From Bacillus sp. EB106-08-02-XG196 (GTDB taxonomy: Bacteria > Bacillota > Bacilli > Bacillales > Cytobacillaceae): a DNA stretch of 64,000 nt. The stretch spans positions 42,964-106,963 of the forward strand of contig NZ_JABWSY010000020.1 in assembly GCF_013396335.1 (NCBI RefSeq). The letters are read 5' to 3'. The position numbers were made by a program, and so were the translations under genes. Positions 8,432 to 17,265 of the stretch are shown here, piece by piece (positions within the stretch are counted from its first letter, which is position 1; every line of letters begins with the position of its first letter). The notes below the pieces were generated by a model that had not been told where the DNA came from, ran no database searches, and saw only the letters and a program-made list of their open reading frames with translations.

Positions 8432-10012
8432 TCAAACGAACTCATGTGTTTTAAATTGTGCTAATTCGCCAGCCGCTTTGACACGGATACGTGTTGCGTT
8501 TCCTGGCATATAGGCAAGTGGAACGTCTTCAATATCAACGATAACAAGTGATTCAGGATTTGCTCCCGCATTGATGGCTTCATTCATAGCGATTGATTTT
8601 GCATCTTCTAACGCTTTTTCTCTTCCAATCACATCAAGTGTATATACCTTTTCGATTTGGCCGCTAACCTGTGAAATCGCTGAACCAATTGCATTTGCTA
8701 CACCGGAATGTTGTGGTCGAATCACCTCTGAGGCGCCTTTTAATTCTTCAGGGAGTAAGATACTGCCTCCGCCAACTAAAATAACAGGGACAGGAGTTGC
8801 GCTTGTTTTCATTTTATCAATCGCTTCCTCTACCATCTCTACTATTTTTTGATAGATTTTCTCCAATAACGATTTATCTAGATGTGCCACCTTTGAAGCA
8901 TCCCCCAATTCAACTTTCCCAAGGGCTACAGCAACATCGGTTGTTGTTAACGTATCTCCGCCAAAAATTAATCCCTTTTCAGGAAGTCGGTATCCGACAC
9001 TGTCTGGTCCAATCGAGAATTCACCATTTTCTTGAATTCTTACAATCGTACCTCCCCCGAGACCGATGGAAACAAGGTCAGGCATGCGGAAATTGGTACG
9101 CGCACCGCCAATTTCAACAGCTAATGAAGATTCTCTTGGGAACGATTGAACTAAAACCCCAACATCTGAAGTTGTCCCGCCAACGTCGACCACAATCGCA
9201 TCGCTAAGATCACTCAAATAGGATGCTCCGCGTAAAGAATTCGTTGGTCCACATGCCACAGTGAAAATAGGATATCGAACAGCGTACTCGACTGACATAA
9301 GCGTACCATCGTTTTGTCCAAAAAATACTCTCGCGTCAATCCCTTCTGCCTTTAGTGCATTAATAAAGCCATCAGCCGCTGTTTTCGCCACATTCACAAC
9401 GGAGGCATTTAAGATCGTCGCATTTTCTCTTTCCAGTAATCCGACGGAACCAATTTCTGAGGATAAAGAAAGAGCGACATCTTCACCAAGTACTTCTCGT
9501 AAAATTTCTCCAGCTCTTTGCTCATGTGATTGGGTCACGGGAGAAAAAACGGAAGTTATCGCGATAGAATCTACCTTCCCTTTAATTTCATTCGCGATTT
9601 CGTATAAACGCTCTTCATCTAAGTCAACAATTTCTCTGCCGTCAAATTCATGTCCCCCACGGATTAGATAGACATGCCTTCCAAGTGCATCACGAAGGTC
9701 ATCTGGAACACCGATCAAGGGTTTTACCGCTAAGGTGGCTGGTGCTCCGATGCGGATTGCAGCCATTTTATTCAATCTTTTCCGTTCAACGATGGCATTG
9801 GTACAATGAGTTGTACCAAGCATTGCGTATTTAATTTGGTCACGAGGAACCTGCGCTTCGTCAATGATTTTTTTCAGAGCATTGTAAATACCAGTCGCTA
9901 CATCCTCAGTCGTCGCTGATTTCGTTTCTGAAATCACCTGGTTATGTTGATCTAAAAGTACAGCATCTGTATGTGTTCCCCCAACATCGATTCCAATACG
10001 ATAAATACTCAT
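8432..10012 (-). CDS. Hydantoinase/oxoprolinase-family protein (HyuA-like), copy 1
   Basis: A 526-residue protein with the ASKHA fold of N-methylhydantoinase A and 5-oxoprolinase. It has the N-terminal phosphate loop GIDVGGTHTDAVLL, a second loop DVGGTTSDVGV at about residue 280 and VILVGGGS in the C-terminal half. Members open lactam or hydantoin rings with ATP. The start ATG overlaps the stop of the preceding DUF917 gene by one base (TAATG), showing tight coupling. It is shorter than the roughly 700-residue classical HyuA and matches the subfamily that pairs with DUF917. The substrate is unknown. Confidence 0.85.
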   Translation of the reverse strand: MSIYRIGIDVGGTHTDAVLLDQHNQVISETKSATTEDVATGIYNALKKIIDEAQVPRDQIKYAMLGTTHCTNAIVERKRLNKMAAIRIGAPATLAVKPLIGVPDDLRDALGRHVYLIRGGHEFDGREIVDLDEERLYEIANEIKGKVDSIAITSVFSPVTQSHEQRAGEILREVLGEDVALSLSSEIGSVGLLERENATILNASVVNVAKTAADGFINALKAEGIDARVFFGQNDGTLMSVEYAVRYPIFTVACGPTNSLRGASYLSDLSDAIVVDVGGTTSDVGVLVQSFPRESSLAVEIGGARTNFRMPDLVSIGLGGGTIVRIQENGEFSIGPDSVGYRLPEKGLIFGGDTLTTTDVAVALGKVELGDASKVAHLDKSLLEKIYQKIVEMVEEAIDKMKTSATPVPVILVGGGSILLPEELKGASEVIRPQHSGVANAIGSAISQVSGQIEKVYTLDVIGREKALEDAKSIAMNEAINAGANPESLVIVDIEDVPLAYMPGNATRIRVKAAGELAQFKTHEFV

Positions 10013-11106
10013 TATAAAGCCACTCCTTTCTTTACAAGCTCTTCAACTGGAACATAATCTACGTCATAGCCAAAGTATTTAGGACCTACTGTTTCAATTC
10101 CCTTAGCTGTTCTCCACTTCGGATTGCATGGAATTCCAATCACCACACATCGTGCACCATAGCGTATACCTTCTGTTGTAATCGGAAGACCTGTTTCCGC
10201 ATCAAGTACAGCGATGAGGTCAGGTGTGACACAAACAAGACGCTGCTCTGTCTGAGCAAGTAAATGTTCATTTTGAAAGCTCAGCGTGAGCGTTTCACCC
10301 TTATACTCATTGAGTCCCTCAATTTTCGCTTCACCTCTGGCAAAACCTGTTTCTGTTTTTCGGTTAATATCATTTACTTTTCCACTAAACAATTCAAATC
10401 CGCCAACGGTTTTCATGACTTCTTGGATTGGATTTACATTGTTTACTTTTGCAAGCCTAATCGCTTTTCCAATCTCTTCTTCGAGCTTCAAGATACCGCT
10501 TATTCCGCTCTCTTTCAATTGCTTACCGGTCATCGGATAAATTGCACACATAACAGAACCACCCATTTGAATCGTTGCTGCACGAGCAATTCTCTCGGTC
10601 CAAACATTATTAATCGTTGATAACAACATCGTATTCCCTTTCTCATCGGAAATCACTCCAGGTGTTGCTGAAATGCCATCTAAATAAAAGGTCACCATTT
10701 GCAACTCAGGAAAGGCTCTGCCCATTCCATCCACATCAATGACAGGTAAACCTAATCTTGCAGCTGTGGCAAAAGGAAGCATTGAGTTCACTCCTCCTGC
10801 TTCTATCGGAAACGTTCCATAAATCTTTTTCCCTAAATATTCTTCTAGTTTTTGAAAGGCTTCAATTGCTTCTTCTCCACTCGGGGCTTTTTCCAGCATG
10901 ACCGTCGGTGCTCCCATCATGGATGAAGGGACAACTAATGCGTCTTCCGGTACCTCATCACCTTCTAATAAAGTGATTTCTCCATATTCTTCAATAGCTT
11001 GAAGTGCCATAAGTTTCCCAATGTAAGGGTCACCGCCACCGCCCGTTCCTAGCAAGGCTGCTCCTACTGCTATATCTTCAATTTCTTGTTTTCCTATTTT
11101 TCTCAT
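10012..11106 (-). CDS. DUF917 (S-methyl thiohydantoin desulfurase-like) protein, copy 1
   Basis: A 364-residue protein with the glycine-rich N-terminal LLGTGGGGDPYIG and the GGVNSMLPF and DGMGRAFPELQM segments typical of DUF917. The family is routinely encoded next to HyuA-like ATPases and is thought to act with them on cyclic amides or thiohydantoins. The start is ATG 11106 with GGAGG upstream. It sits 32 bases after the permease gene and overlaps the next HyuA gene. It probably forms an enzyme pair with that protein (inference from linkage). Confidence 0.85.
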   Translation of the reverse strand: MRKIGKQEIEDIAVGAALLGTGGGGDPYIGKLMALQAIEEYGEITLLEGDEVPEDALVVPSSMMGAPTVMLEKAPSGEEAIEAFQKLEEYLGKKIYGTFPIEAGGVNSMLPFATAARLGLPVIDVDGMGRAFPELQMVTFYLDGISATPGVISDEKGNTMLLSTINNVWTERIARAATIQMGGSVMCAIYPMTGKQLKESGISGILKLEEEIGKAIRLAKVNNVNPIQEVMKTVGGFELFSGKVNDINRKTETGFARGEAKIEGLNEYKGETLTLSFQNEHLLAQTEQRLVCVTPDLIAVLDAETGLPITTEGIRYGARCVVIGIPCNPKWRTAKGIETVGPKYFGYDVDYVPVEELVKKGVAL

Positions 11107-11138
11107 AATCTAAAAACCTCCAATATTCCAAAAATTTA

Positions 11139-12455
11139 TTAGGCAGCTATCTTATTTGCATCCTTTTTGTTTCTCATAGTTATATAGATTTTTGAACCGA
11201 AGTAATAAACAACTGCACTTACTACAAGTGAATTGATTGATGGAATACCAGCTGTCACGAAATATCCAGCTGCAAATCCTGCTGCCCATGCGATCAATGT
11301 CACAGGACTCATTTTTTCAACATCTGCAGGCAACGTTCCATTTGCCCTGCTTTCATCTAGTGCTTTTCGATGTGTTTTTAAAATGAAATAATCGATTACC
11401 ATTATTCCTGCTACTGGCGGAATAAAAACACCTAGTAAAACGAGAAAGCCGACAAACATATCTAGAATACCCATAACCGAGAGCACGGTGCCAATTACAC
11501 CAATGACAAGTGTGACCATCCCGCGATTTAACTTGATATTAAAAACAGAATCAAAAATATTTGTAAAACCTAATGATGAAGAATACAAGTTTAGATTATT
11601 GATTTTAATAGTAGAAAAGACAACTACGATCGCCCCTAGCCAGCCAGATGTTTGCATCATAATGCTGACCACGTCATTTGTTCTTGCAGCATGTGCCATG
11701 AGCACTGCAATCATATTAATCCCTAACTCTCCAACAAAGGTCCCAATCATTGTCATCCAAAAAACATCTTTTCCACTTTTAGCAAAGCGGCTGAAATCAG
11801 GTGTGATAACCGCTCCGATAATAAAACCACCAGCAACCATTGTAGCAGCCACCCCCATTGTCAATGGATCGCCTGCAGGGGCAGTATGCGTTAAATCAAA
11901 CAGAGAATGTTTGCTTAGGACTGCATAAATCCCCACTCCTACCGCCAAAAGAAAAGCAGGTACGGCGATGGTTGCTGTTGCACTTAGTAATTTAAATCCA
12001 AAAATAACAAGAATGGTTACACCTAATCCCGTAAGCGTTGCGGCAACAGGAAGACTTAACTTACCATTCGTTGCCTGAACGAGTCCATCTGCAAAAACGG
12101 AATTCTGGACACCAAACCAACCGATACAAGCAATGGCAATGATAGCTCCAATAATACTTGATCCATAGCGACCAAATCCGGTCCATCGTGATAATAGACT
12201 CGTCGACAGACCTTCACGTGCCCCCGCATAACCTAAAAGAAAACTAATGACCTGTAAAATGACGCTGCCGAACATCGTAGCCCAAAACGCTTCCCAGAAA
12301 GTCATTCCGTATCCTAATGCGGCACCTAATATGAACTGTGAAATGGTTGCAAGGGCACCAACCCGTACAATTGTGATACTCCACAATGATTGCCGCGCAG
12401 ATTGCGGAACACGTGATAACGAGTAATCATCACCTAAAACCTTTTTGTTTTTCAT
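11139..12455 (-). CDS. NCS1-family permease (cytosine/allantoin/hydantoin type)
   Basis: A 438-residue integral membrane protein with about 12 helices. The motif SLWSITIVRVGALATISQF and the ALGYGMTFWEAF helix are typical of nucleobase:cation symporter-1 proteins such as CodB and hydantoin permeases. ATG at 12455 is chosen because AGGAG lies 7-8 bases upstream. An upstream ATG at 12500 has no such site. Lying between the two DUF917/HyuA pairs, it most likely imports their common N-heterocyclic substrate. Confidence 0.85.
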   Translation of the reverse strand: MKNKKVLGDDYSLSRVPQSARQSLWSITIVRVGALATISQFILGAALGYGMTFWEAFWATMFGSVILQVISFLLGYAGAREGLSTSLLSRWTGFGRYGSSIIGAIIAIACIGWFGVQNSVFADGLVQATNGKLSLPVAATLTGLGVTILVIFGFKLLSATATIAVPAFLLAVGVGIYAVLSKHSLFDLTHTAPAGDPLTMGVAATMVAGGFIIGAVITPDFSRFAKSGKDVFWMTMIGTFVGELGINMIAVLMAHAARTNDVVSIMMQTSGWLGAIVVVFSTIKINNLNLYSSSLGFTNIFDSVFNIKLNRGMVTLVIGVIGTVLSVMGILDMFVGFLVLLGVFIPPVAGIMVIDYFILKTHRKALDESRANGTLPADVEKMSPVTLIAWAAGFAAGYFVTAGIPSINSLVVSAVVYYFGSKIYITMRNKKDANKIAA

Positions 12456-12505
12456 TTTAATCACTCCTACTCGATTTTTTATCTGCATGATCATAGCCAA
12501 CAGAG

Positions 12506-14050
12506 CTAAATCTGCAGTTCTCCCAAAGCCTTGATACGAATCCTTAATACTTCTCCTTTAAAATAATCAAACGGGAACTCTTCGATTGAAGCCACCTTAA
12601 TGCTCTCCACTTTTGCACCTTTTAGGATGAGCTGTTGAAAAAGTCTTTCTTTCTCAAGCTCAATGATTTCCTCTATCGTTTGGTTTTTCAGCCAAAATAC
12701 TTTGTCAGTTTGAGCACTCAGGGGGGCATAGCAGGCACCTATTGCATTACTTATATGATGACCTGATGGGTGAATAACCCTTTTGTATTTGCCGAATAAC
12801 CGATTCACAATTAATGTGCTTCCCCCGCCAACCAACACAACAGGAAGGCCTTCGCTATTTAGCTCTAAACGAGTAATCTTTTCCTTTATCTCCTGAGTCA
12901 CCTTTTTTACGACTTTCTGACAATCTTCATAGGATAATTTCATTAGCCCGCCAAGAGACAACTTTTCGTTAGAAACTGAATCCAAAGCCACCTTAAAGAA
13001 TGAATCTGTTACGGTCCAGGAATCTCCTCCCCAAGAAATCCCTTGATGTTCAAGGTCACTAGCAATCGTTGCCTTTATTTGTATTTCTTCATTATCCAGC
13101 GAAATCAGACTTCCGCCTCCATAAGGCAATGAATATATTTTCGGAACTCTCATATTGACATCGATGTTTAAAAAAGAGGTTGAACCCACAGTCAATTCCG
13201 GCTGGCCATTTCGAATTTTCCCGATTTCAATCGTACTTCCCCCAAAATCAACAACTATACAATCTTGTAAACCACTTATGATGCTTGCCCCTCTGAAACT
13301 ATTTGTTGCTCCAGATCCAATTGTGAAAATGGGATATTCTATTGCATCTTGAAGTTCTAACAGAGAACCATCATTTTGGGTTAACCAACATGGGCATTGT
13401 AAGGAAAGCTTTTTAAATAATTCTGTTAAGTCCATCATTGCCTGACGAATAACTTTTGAGAAAACAGCATTTAAAAGGGCAGCATTTTCTCTTTCTACAA
13501 AACCCATAACCCCCAATTCATGGGACATGGTAATCGGAATTTCAGGAAATTGTGTTTTTAAATCATCTCGAAGGTATCGTTCTTCCGTATCAATTAGTGG
13601 TGAGTTTACACCAACAATGCAGATAGACTCAATGTTATCCTGTTGAATATGCTCGTAAAGCCTGTCCATATCTCCAGGGTCTGGCGTTTTAGTTAGATCT
13701 TCATAAAAACTAGTAATATGAAAGACATTACCTATATATTTTTTAAGATGTTCTGGCCAAAATAGACCTGGTTTAAGAAGTGTCGGCTTTTTCATAATCC
13801 GAATTAACGCTGTTTTCGAGAGTTGTACTGGGTGATAAAGTGCATTTTGAACATGAGTGGTTCCAACAAAAACACCCTCAATTTCATTCGGTGCTATACC
13901 CGCCTCACTAATTACTTTTCTAGCTGCGTGCTCAATCCCCGAAATAATATCCTTGGAGGTTAATTGTTTATTCCAAGAAAGGAGCTTCCCGTTGCTTCCT
14001 ATTAAAACAGCATCTGTATTGGTACCTCCGACGTCAATTCCAAGCTTCAT
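12506..14050 (-). CDS. Hydantoinase/oxoprolinase-family protein (HyuA-like), copy 2
   Basis: A 514-residue ASKHA-fold protein with KLGIDVGGTNTDAVLIG at the N-terminus, DFGGSTIEIGK in the middle and VVLVGGGS near the end. It is clearly paralogous to the copy at 8432-10012, but diverged (for example DVGGTTSDVG there and DFGGSTIEIG here), so the two probably treat different substrates or intermediates. The start ATG 14050 lies inside the end of the second DUF917 gene, with AGGAG nine bases upstream. The reaction is not known. Confidence 0.8.
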   Translation of the reverse strand: MKLGIDVGGTNTDAVLIGSNGKLLSWNKQLTSKDIISGIEHAARKVISEAGIAPNEIEGVFVGTTHVQNALYHPVQLSKTALIRIMKKPTLLKPGLFWPEHLKKYIGNVFHITSFYEDLTKTPDPGDMDRLYEHIQQDNIESICIVGVNSPLIDTEERYLRDDLKTQFPEIPITMSHELGVMGFVERENAALLNAVFSKVIRQAMMDLTELFKKLSLQCPCWLTQNDGSLLELQDAIEYPIFTIGSGATNSFRGASIISGLQDCIVVDFGGSTIEIGKIRNGQPELTVGSTSFLNIDVNMRVPKIYSLPYGGGSLISLDNEEIQIKATIASDLEHQGISWGGDSWTVTDSFFKVALDSVSNEKLSLGGLMKLSYEDCQKVVKKVTQEIKEKITRLELNSEGLPVVLVGGGSTLIVNRLFGKYKRVIHPSGHHISNAIGACYAPLSAQTDKVFWLKNQTIEEIIELEKERLFQQLILKGAKVESIKVASIEEFPFDYFKGEVLRIRIKALGELQI

Positions 14051-15140
14051 GCGACTGATCTCCTTGCAATGGTTGATAGGTAACAGTTAGACCATAATTT
14101 TCAGGGCCCACCAATTCAAGCATATCCTTTGTCCGTAGGATATTGGGTGCTGGAACAGCAAATATTGTTACTGCCAAGCCTACTTGTATTTCGGAAACAT
14201 TATAGGGGCTAAATTTTTCATCATCCAATACAAGAATTAGATCAGGCGTCATGCAACGATATAGTTTTTCTTTAATCGCAATAAATTCATTTTTAAACTT
14301 TATTTCCATTCTTTTATTGGAATGAGACGACCTTCCCTCTATGGTGAATTTCCCGATCAATGCCCCTTCTTCAAACCATCTGCTAACTTCTGTTATGACA
14401 CCCGTGATGATAGATATCGGTTTTCCATAAAGTGAGTTTTCAAAGACTGCCATCATTTCTATCCTTTTTTCACTAACCGATGTTTCTTTTATTAAAGCTG
14501 AGCCTAAACGATAAATTAAGTTTAAGGAACCTGAGATCATTGATGTTTTCATCTTCCTAGCGTTTGAACCAAAGCCAACAAAATGAACATACCCGCCGCT
14601 TTTCGCAATAAAATTCTTTGTCTTTTCAGATGTAATTTGAATATTTTCATTTCCCTGTATGACTGTATATTCCTCATGAGTTTCAAGGACCATCGGTGAA
14701 ACAGGAATCTTATTGAGATGATAGGTTGTCATTGATAATTCTGGAAATGCCTTTCCCATGCCATCTCCATCCACCACTGGCAAATTGTTCTGATAGGCCA
14801 TCAGTAACGGTTCTAATCCGTTTACTCCCCCGATTTCGACGGGGATGATGGCACCAATCTTTTGTTTTATGATGGACTCATATACCTTTATCGCTCGACT
14901 TCCCTGTATACCAGTTGGAATGTTCTCATTATAAAAAATTGTTGAGCCCATCATCCCAGTTCCTACAACCCATTCATCCTCTAAATCAACAATTGTCTTT
15001 ACTGTGATCGACTCTTCGTCTTTCATTATCGACATTAATAGATTCTGAATGGTTTTTGTATCGCCACCACCTCCACAAGCAATTAATTTTGCCCCCAATG
15101 CTACTAATGGAATATCCTGTTTTTTAATTTGCCATGACAT
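14034..15140 (-). CDS. DUF917 family protein, copy 2, first gene of the sigma-54 operon
   Basis: A 368-residue DUF917 protein with GAKLIACGGGGDTK, GGVNGLEP and DGMGKAFPELSM. I place the start at ATG 15140 (MSWQIKKQ) because AAGGGGAG lies 6 bases upstream. A longer reading from 15182 would begin inside the sigma-54 promoter and cannot be translated from its transcript. It overlaps the HyuA-like gene by 17 bases. It is the promoter-proximal gene of the operon 15140-8432 and likely partners the second HyuA-like protein. Confidence 0.85.
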   Translation of the reverse strand: MSWQIKKQDIPLVALGAKLIACGGGGDTKTIQNLLMSIMKDEESITVKTIVDLEDEWVVGTGMMGSTIFYNENIPTGIQGSRAIKVYESIIKQKIGAIIPVEIGGVNGLEPLLMAYQNNLPVVDGDGMGKAFPELSMTTYHLNKIPVSPMVLETHEEYTVIQGNENIQITSEKTKNFIAKSGGYVHFVGFGSNARKMKTSMISGSLNLIYRLGSALIKETSVSEKRIEMMAVFENSLYGKPISIITGVITEVSRWFEEGALIGKFTIEGRSSHSNKRMEIKFKNEFIAIKEKLYRCMTPDLILVLDDEKFSPYNVSEIQVGLAVTIFAVPAPNILRTKDMLELVGPENYGLTVTYQPLQGDQSHEAWN

Positions 15141-15165
15141 ATACTGCTCCCCTTTCTTTTTATAT

Positions 15166-15181
15166 TGCAAGTACCGTGCCA
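15166..15181 (-). promoter_or_regulatory. Sigma-54 (-24/-12) promoter of the hydantoinase operon
   Basis: The minus strand reads TGGCACG-GTAC-TTGCA, an exact match to the sigma-54 consensus with GG and GC spaced correctly. The expected transcript start is about 12 bases past the GC, near 15155, giving a short leader that contains the AAGGGGAG ribosome site. The gene just upstream encodes a sigma-54 activator. Confidence 0.93.
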
Positions 15182-15208
15182 AAAAAATAAAACCTCTGAA
15201 ACCAGAGG
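15182..15208 (-). terminator. Terminator of the sigma-54 regulator gene
   Basis: CCTCTG (15193-15198) and CAGAGG (15203-15208) form a short hairpin followed on the minus strand by a long T-rich run that abuts the sigma-54 promoter, so regulator transcription ends before the operon begins. Confidence 0.7.
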
Positions 15209-15297
15209 ATCGAAGGATTTTTAAAATTCAATATTAAAAATTATTAGAATAATCTCGATAATGATAATGGCTATCACAAGCACAAATCATAATTTTT

Positions 15298-15347
15298 CTC
15301 ATCTTTACTCATTTTTTCTCATCTTTTCTCAACTTTTATCAATTTCT
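15298..15347. repeat. Five 10-bp phased direct repeats, candidate upstream activating sequence
   Basis: Five units of exactly 10 bp (CTCATCTTTA, CTCATTTTTT, CTCATCTTTT, CTCAACTTTT, ATCAATTTCT) lie about 117-180 bp upstream of the sigma-54 promoter. The T-tracts recur once per helical turn, which predicts curved DNA. The position suits enhancer binding sites for the regulator or a bend that helps looping. The array slightly overlaps the regulator stop. Confidence 0.6.
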
Positions 15348-17064
15348 ACTTTATTTTATATTTAGTAATCCTTCGATATAATGTTGGTAAACTTATTTTC
15401 AAATGGTTTGCAGCTTTCTTTTTCCCATTCGTATCTCTGCCATATTGATCTAATAGTTCGATAATCATTTCTTTTTCATCTATACGCTTGTTTGTTTTAC
15501 GTGGCAGAACAGTCTCTGTTTCCATTATGTGATCTTTTTTAGCTGCTACTCCAAAATTATTTGGCATACTTTCAATTGTCACTAAGTCACCAATTTCTAA
15601 TTGTACAAAATGATGTACAACATTTTGAAGCTCTCTTATATTTCCTGGCCATACATATCTAAGTAACTTTTCGATGACCACTTCTGATAACCTCTTCGGT
15701 GAACGCCCTAACTCTATAGAAATCTTATTTAAATAATAATCAATAAGTATGGGAATATCTTCTCGTCGTTCCCTCAAAGGTGGAATCATAATTGGAATAA
15801 CATTTAGCCGGTAATACAAGTCCTCTCGAAATTCCCTGTTTGCGACAAGTTCTTCTAGATTACGATGAGTTGCCGTTATGATCCGAACATTCACCGACGT
15901 GCTCTTTGTATCCCCAACTCTTTCAATCTTTCTTTCCTGGACTACCCTTAGTAATTTAGCCTGTAAAGGAAGTGGAAGGTCACCGATTTCATCTAGAAAA
16001 ATCGTTCCACCATCGGCAAGCTCAAACCGTCCCGCTTTATCACTGGTTGCACCAGTAAATGCACCTTTTACATGTCCAAATAACTCACTTTCAAGTAAGG
16101 ATTCTGGAATGGCGGCACAATTAAGAGCAATAAAAGGAGCTTCCCTCCGAGGACTAGCAGAGTGAATAGCTTGGGCAAATACTTCTTTTCCCGTTCCACT
16201 CTCTCCTCTTAATAGAACTGTCGTATCACTTGGAGCAATTCTTTTTCCAATATCAATGACATTTTGAATCGACTCACTCGTCCCTTTGACATCATTAAAG
16301 TTATAGAGAACCCGTCGCTCATTCACCTTCTTTTTCGACTCCCTAATAGGAGTTAAATGGAGAAGAAAAGAGACAATCTCCCCATTCGCCATTAAAGGAT
16401 TTACTCTTACTGAAAATTCCTTTTGTTTCCCGCTCGTTAATGGATAAGAAATCCTCCATTCTCGCTGCTTCGCCTTATTTCTCATTTCTAACCAATCAGC
16501 TTGAGGGATGATTTCATTTATATTCTCACCCATTAAAACGGTTCTAGCATTATTAAACTTCAAACTCACACTATTGCTGATATTATGAATTGTTCCATCT
16601 AAGCCAACGATTAGCAGTGGATCTTCGATTAATGAAAAGACCCCGTTCATTTCTTCTAGAATTGAATGGTTTTCTTTTCTTAATCCTACATTTTCTATTT
16701 TATTACTAATCCATTCCCTGCAAACATCTAGCTGCAGATCCATTTTGTTATAGTTATCAACTAACCATTCATCCTGCCCTTTCACTGCCACAGCCAAGAG
16801 AACTCCTATGACTTTTCTATCCTGAAATATGGCTTTAATCATAATGTTTTGGGCTTGACCAACTTCTGTTAATAAACATGTTTCACACGTATGCTCTATT
16901 CTTTTTGTAACGAAAACATCCATACCTGTCTTTTTAACTTTATTGAGAATAGGACATTTTAGATGTAATTGGTCAAAAAATACTACCTCAATTTTAATGG
17001 GATATGGCTCCATAATCTTGGAAATAGTCCATTTCATATCTTTTTTTTCAATTTCTTTATACAT
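15346..17064 (-). CDS. Sigma-54-dependent enhancer-binding transcriptional activator
   Basis: A 572-residue regulator. An N-terminal sensor region (about 1-140, with a Cys-x-x-Cys pair in HTCETCLL) is followed by a PAS-like domain (about 145-250). The AAA+ domain has Walker A GESGTGKE, the sigma-54 contact loop GAFTGA and Walker B DGGTIFLDEIG. A Fis-type helix-turn-helix ends the protein. ATG at 17064 follows AGGTGG; a GTG at 17073 would overlap that site. Its gene is immediately upstream of the sigma-54 promoter of the DUF917/HyuA operon, which it very likely activates in response to a small ligand. Confidence 0.9.
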   Translation of the reverse strand: MYKEIEKKDMKWTISKIMEPYPIKIEVVFFDQLHLKCPILNKVKKTGMDVFVTKRIEHTCETCLLTEVGQAQNIMIKAIFQDRKVIGVLLAVAVKGQDEWLVDNYNKMDLQLDVCREWISNKIENVGLRKENHSILEEMNGVFSLIEDPLLIVGLDGTIHNISNSVSLKFNNARTVLMGENINEIIPQADWLEMRNKAKQREWRISYPLTSGKQKEFSVRVNPLMANGEIVSFLLHLTPIRESKKKVNERRVLYNFNDVKGTSESIQNVIDIGKRIAPSDTTVLLRGESGTGKEVFAQAIHSASPRREAPFIALNCAAIPESLLESELFGHVKGAFTGATSDKAGRFELADGGTIFLDEIGDLPLPLQAKLLRVVQERKIERVGDTKSTSVNVRIITATHRNLEELVANREFREDLYYRLNVIPIMIPPLRERREDIPILIDYYLNKISIELGRSPKRLSEVVIEKLLRYVWPGNIRELQNVVHHFVQLEIGDLVTIESMPNNFGVAAKKDHIMETETVLPRKTNKRIDEKEMIIELLDQYGRDTNGKKKAANHLKISLPTLYRRITKYKIK

Positions 17065-17265
17065 ATGTACCACCTGATCATCCTAGCTTTTATTGATTTA
17101 AATAAAAAGTAATTCCTTCTATTCTAAACAATAAGAATATTAATTTCAAAACTAAAGTAAGATAACACCCTAGATAGATCGATTTACTTTATAAATTCTT
17201 TGCCTGACATTCACCTATTTTCCCTCTTAACATAGGATGATTTAAAAATGGCAGGAGGTCGTTTT

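Noticed and set aside
11139..12500. Longer permease reading from ATG 12500
   Set aside because: No ribosome site there, whereas ATG 12455 has AGGAG at the right distance.
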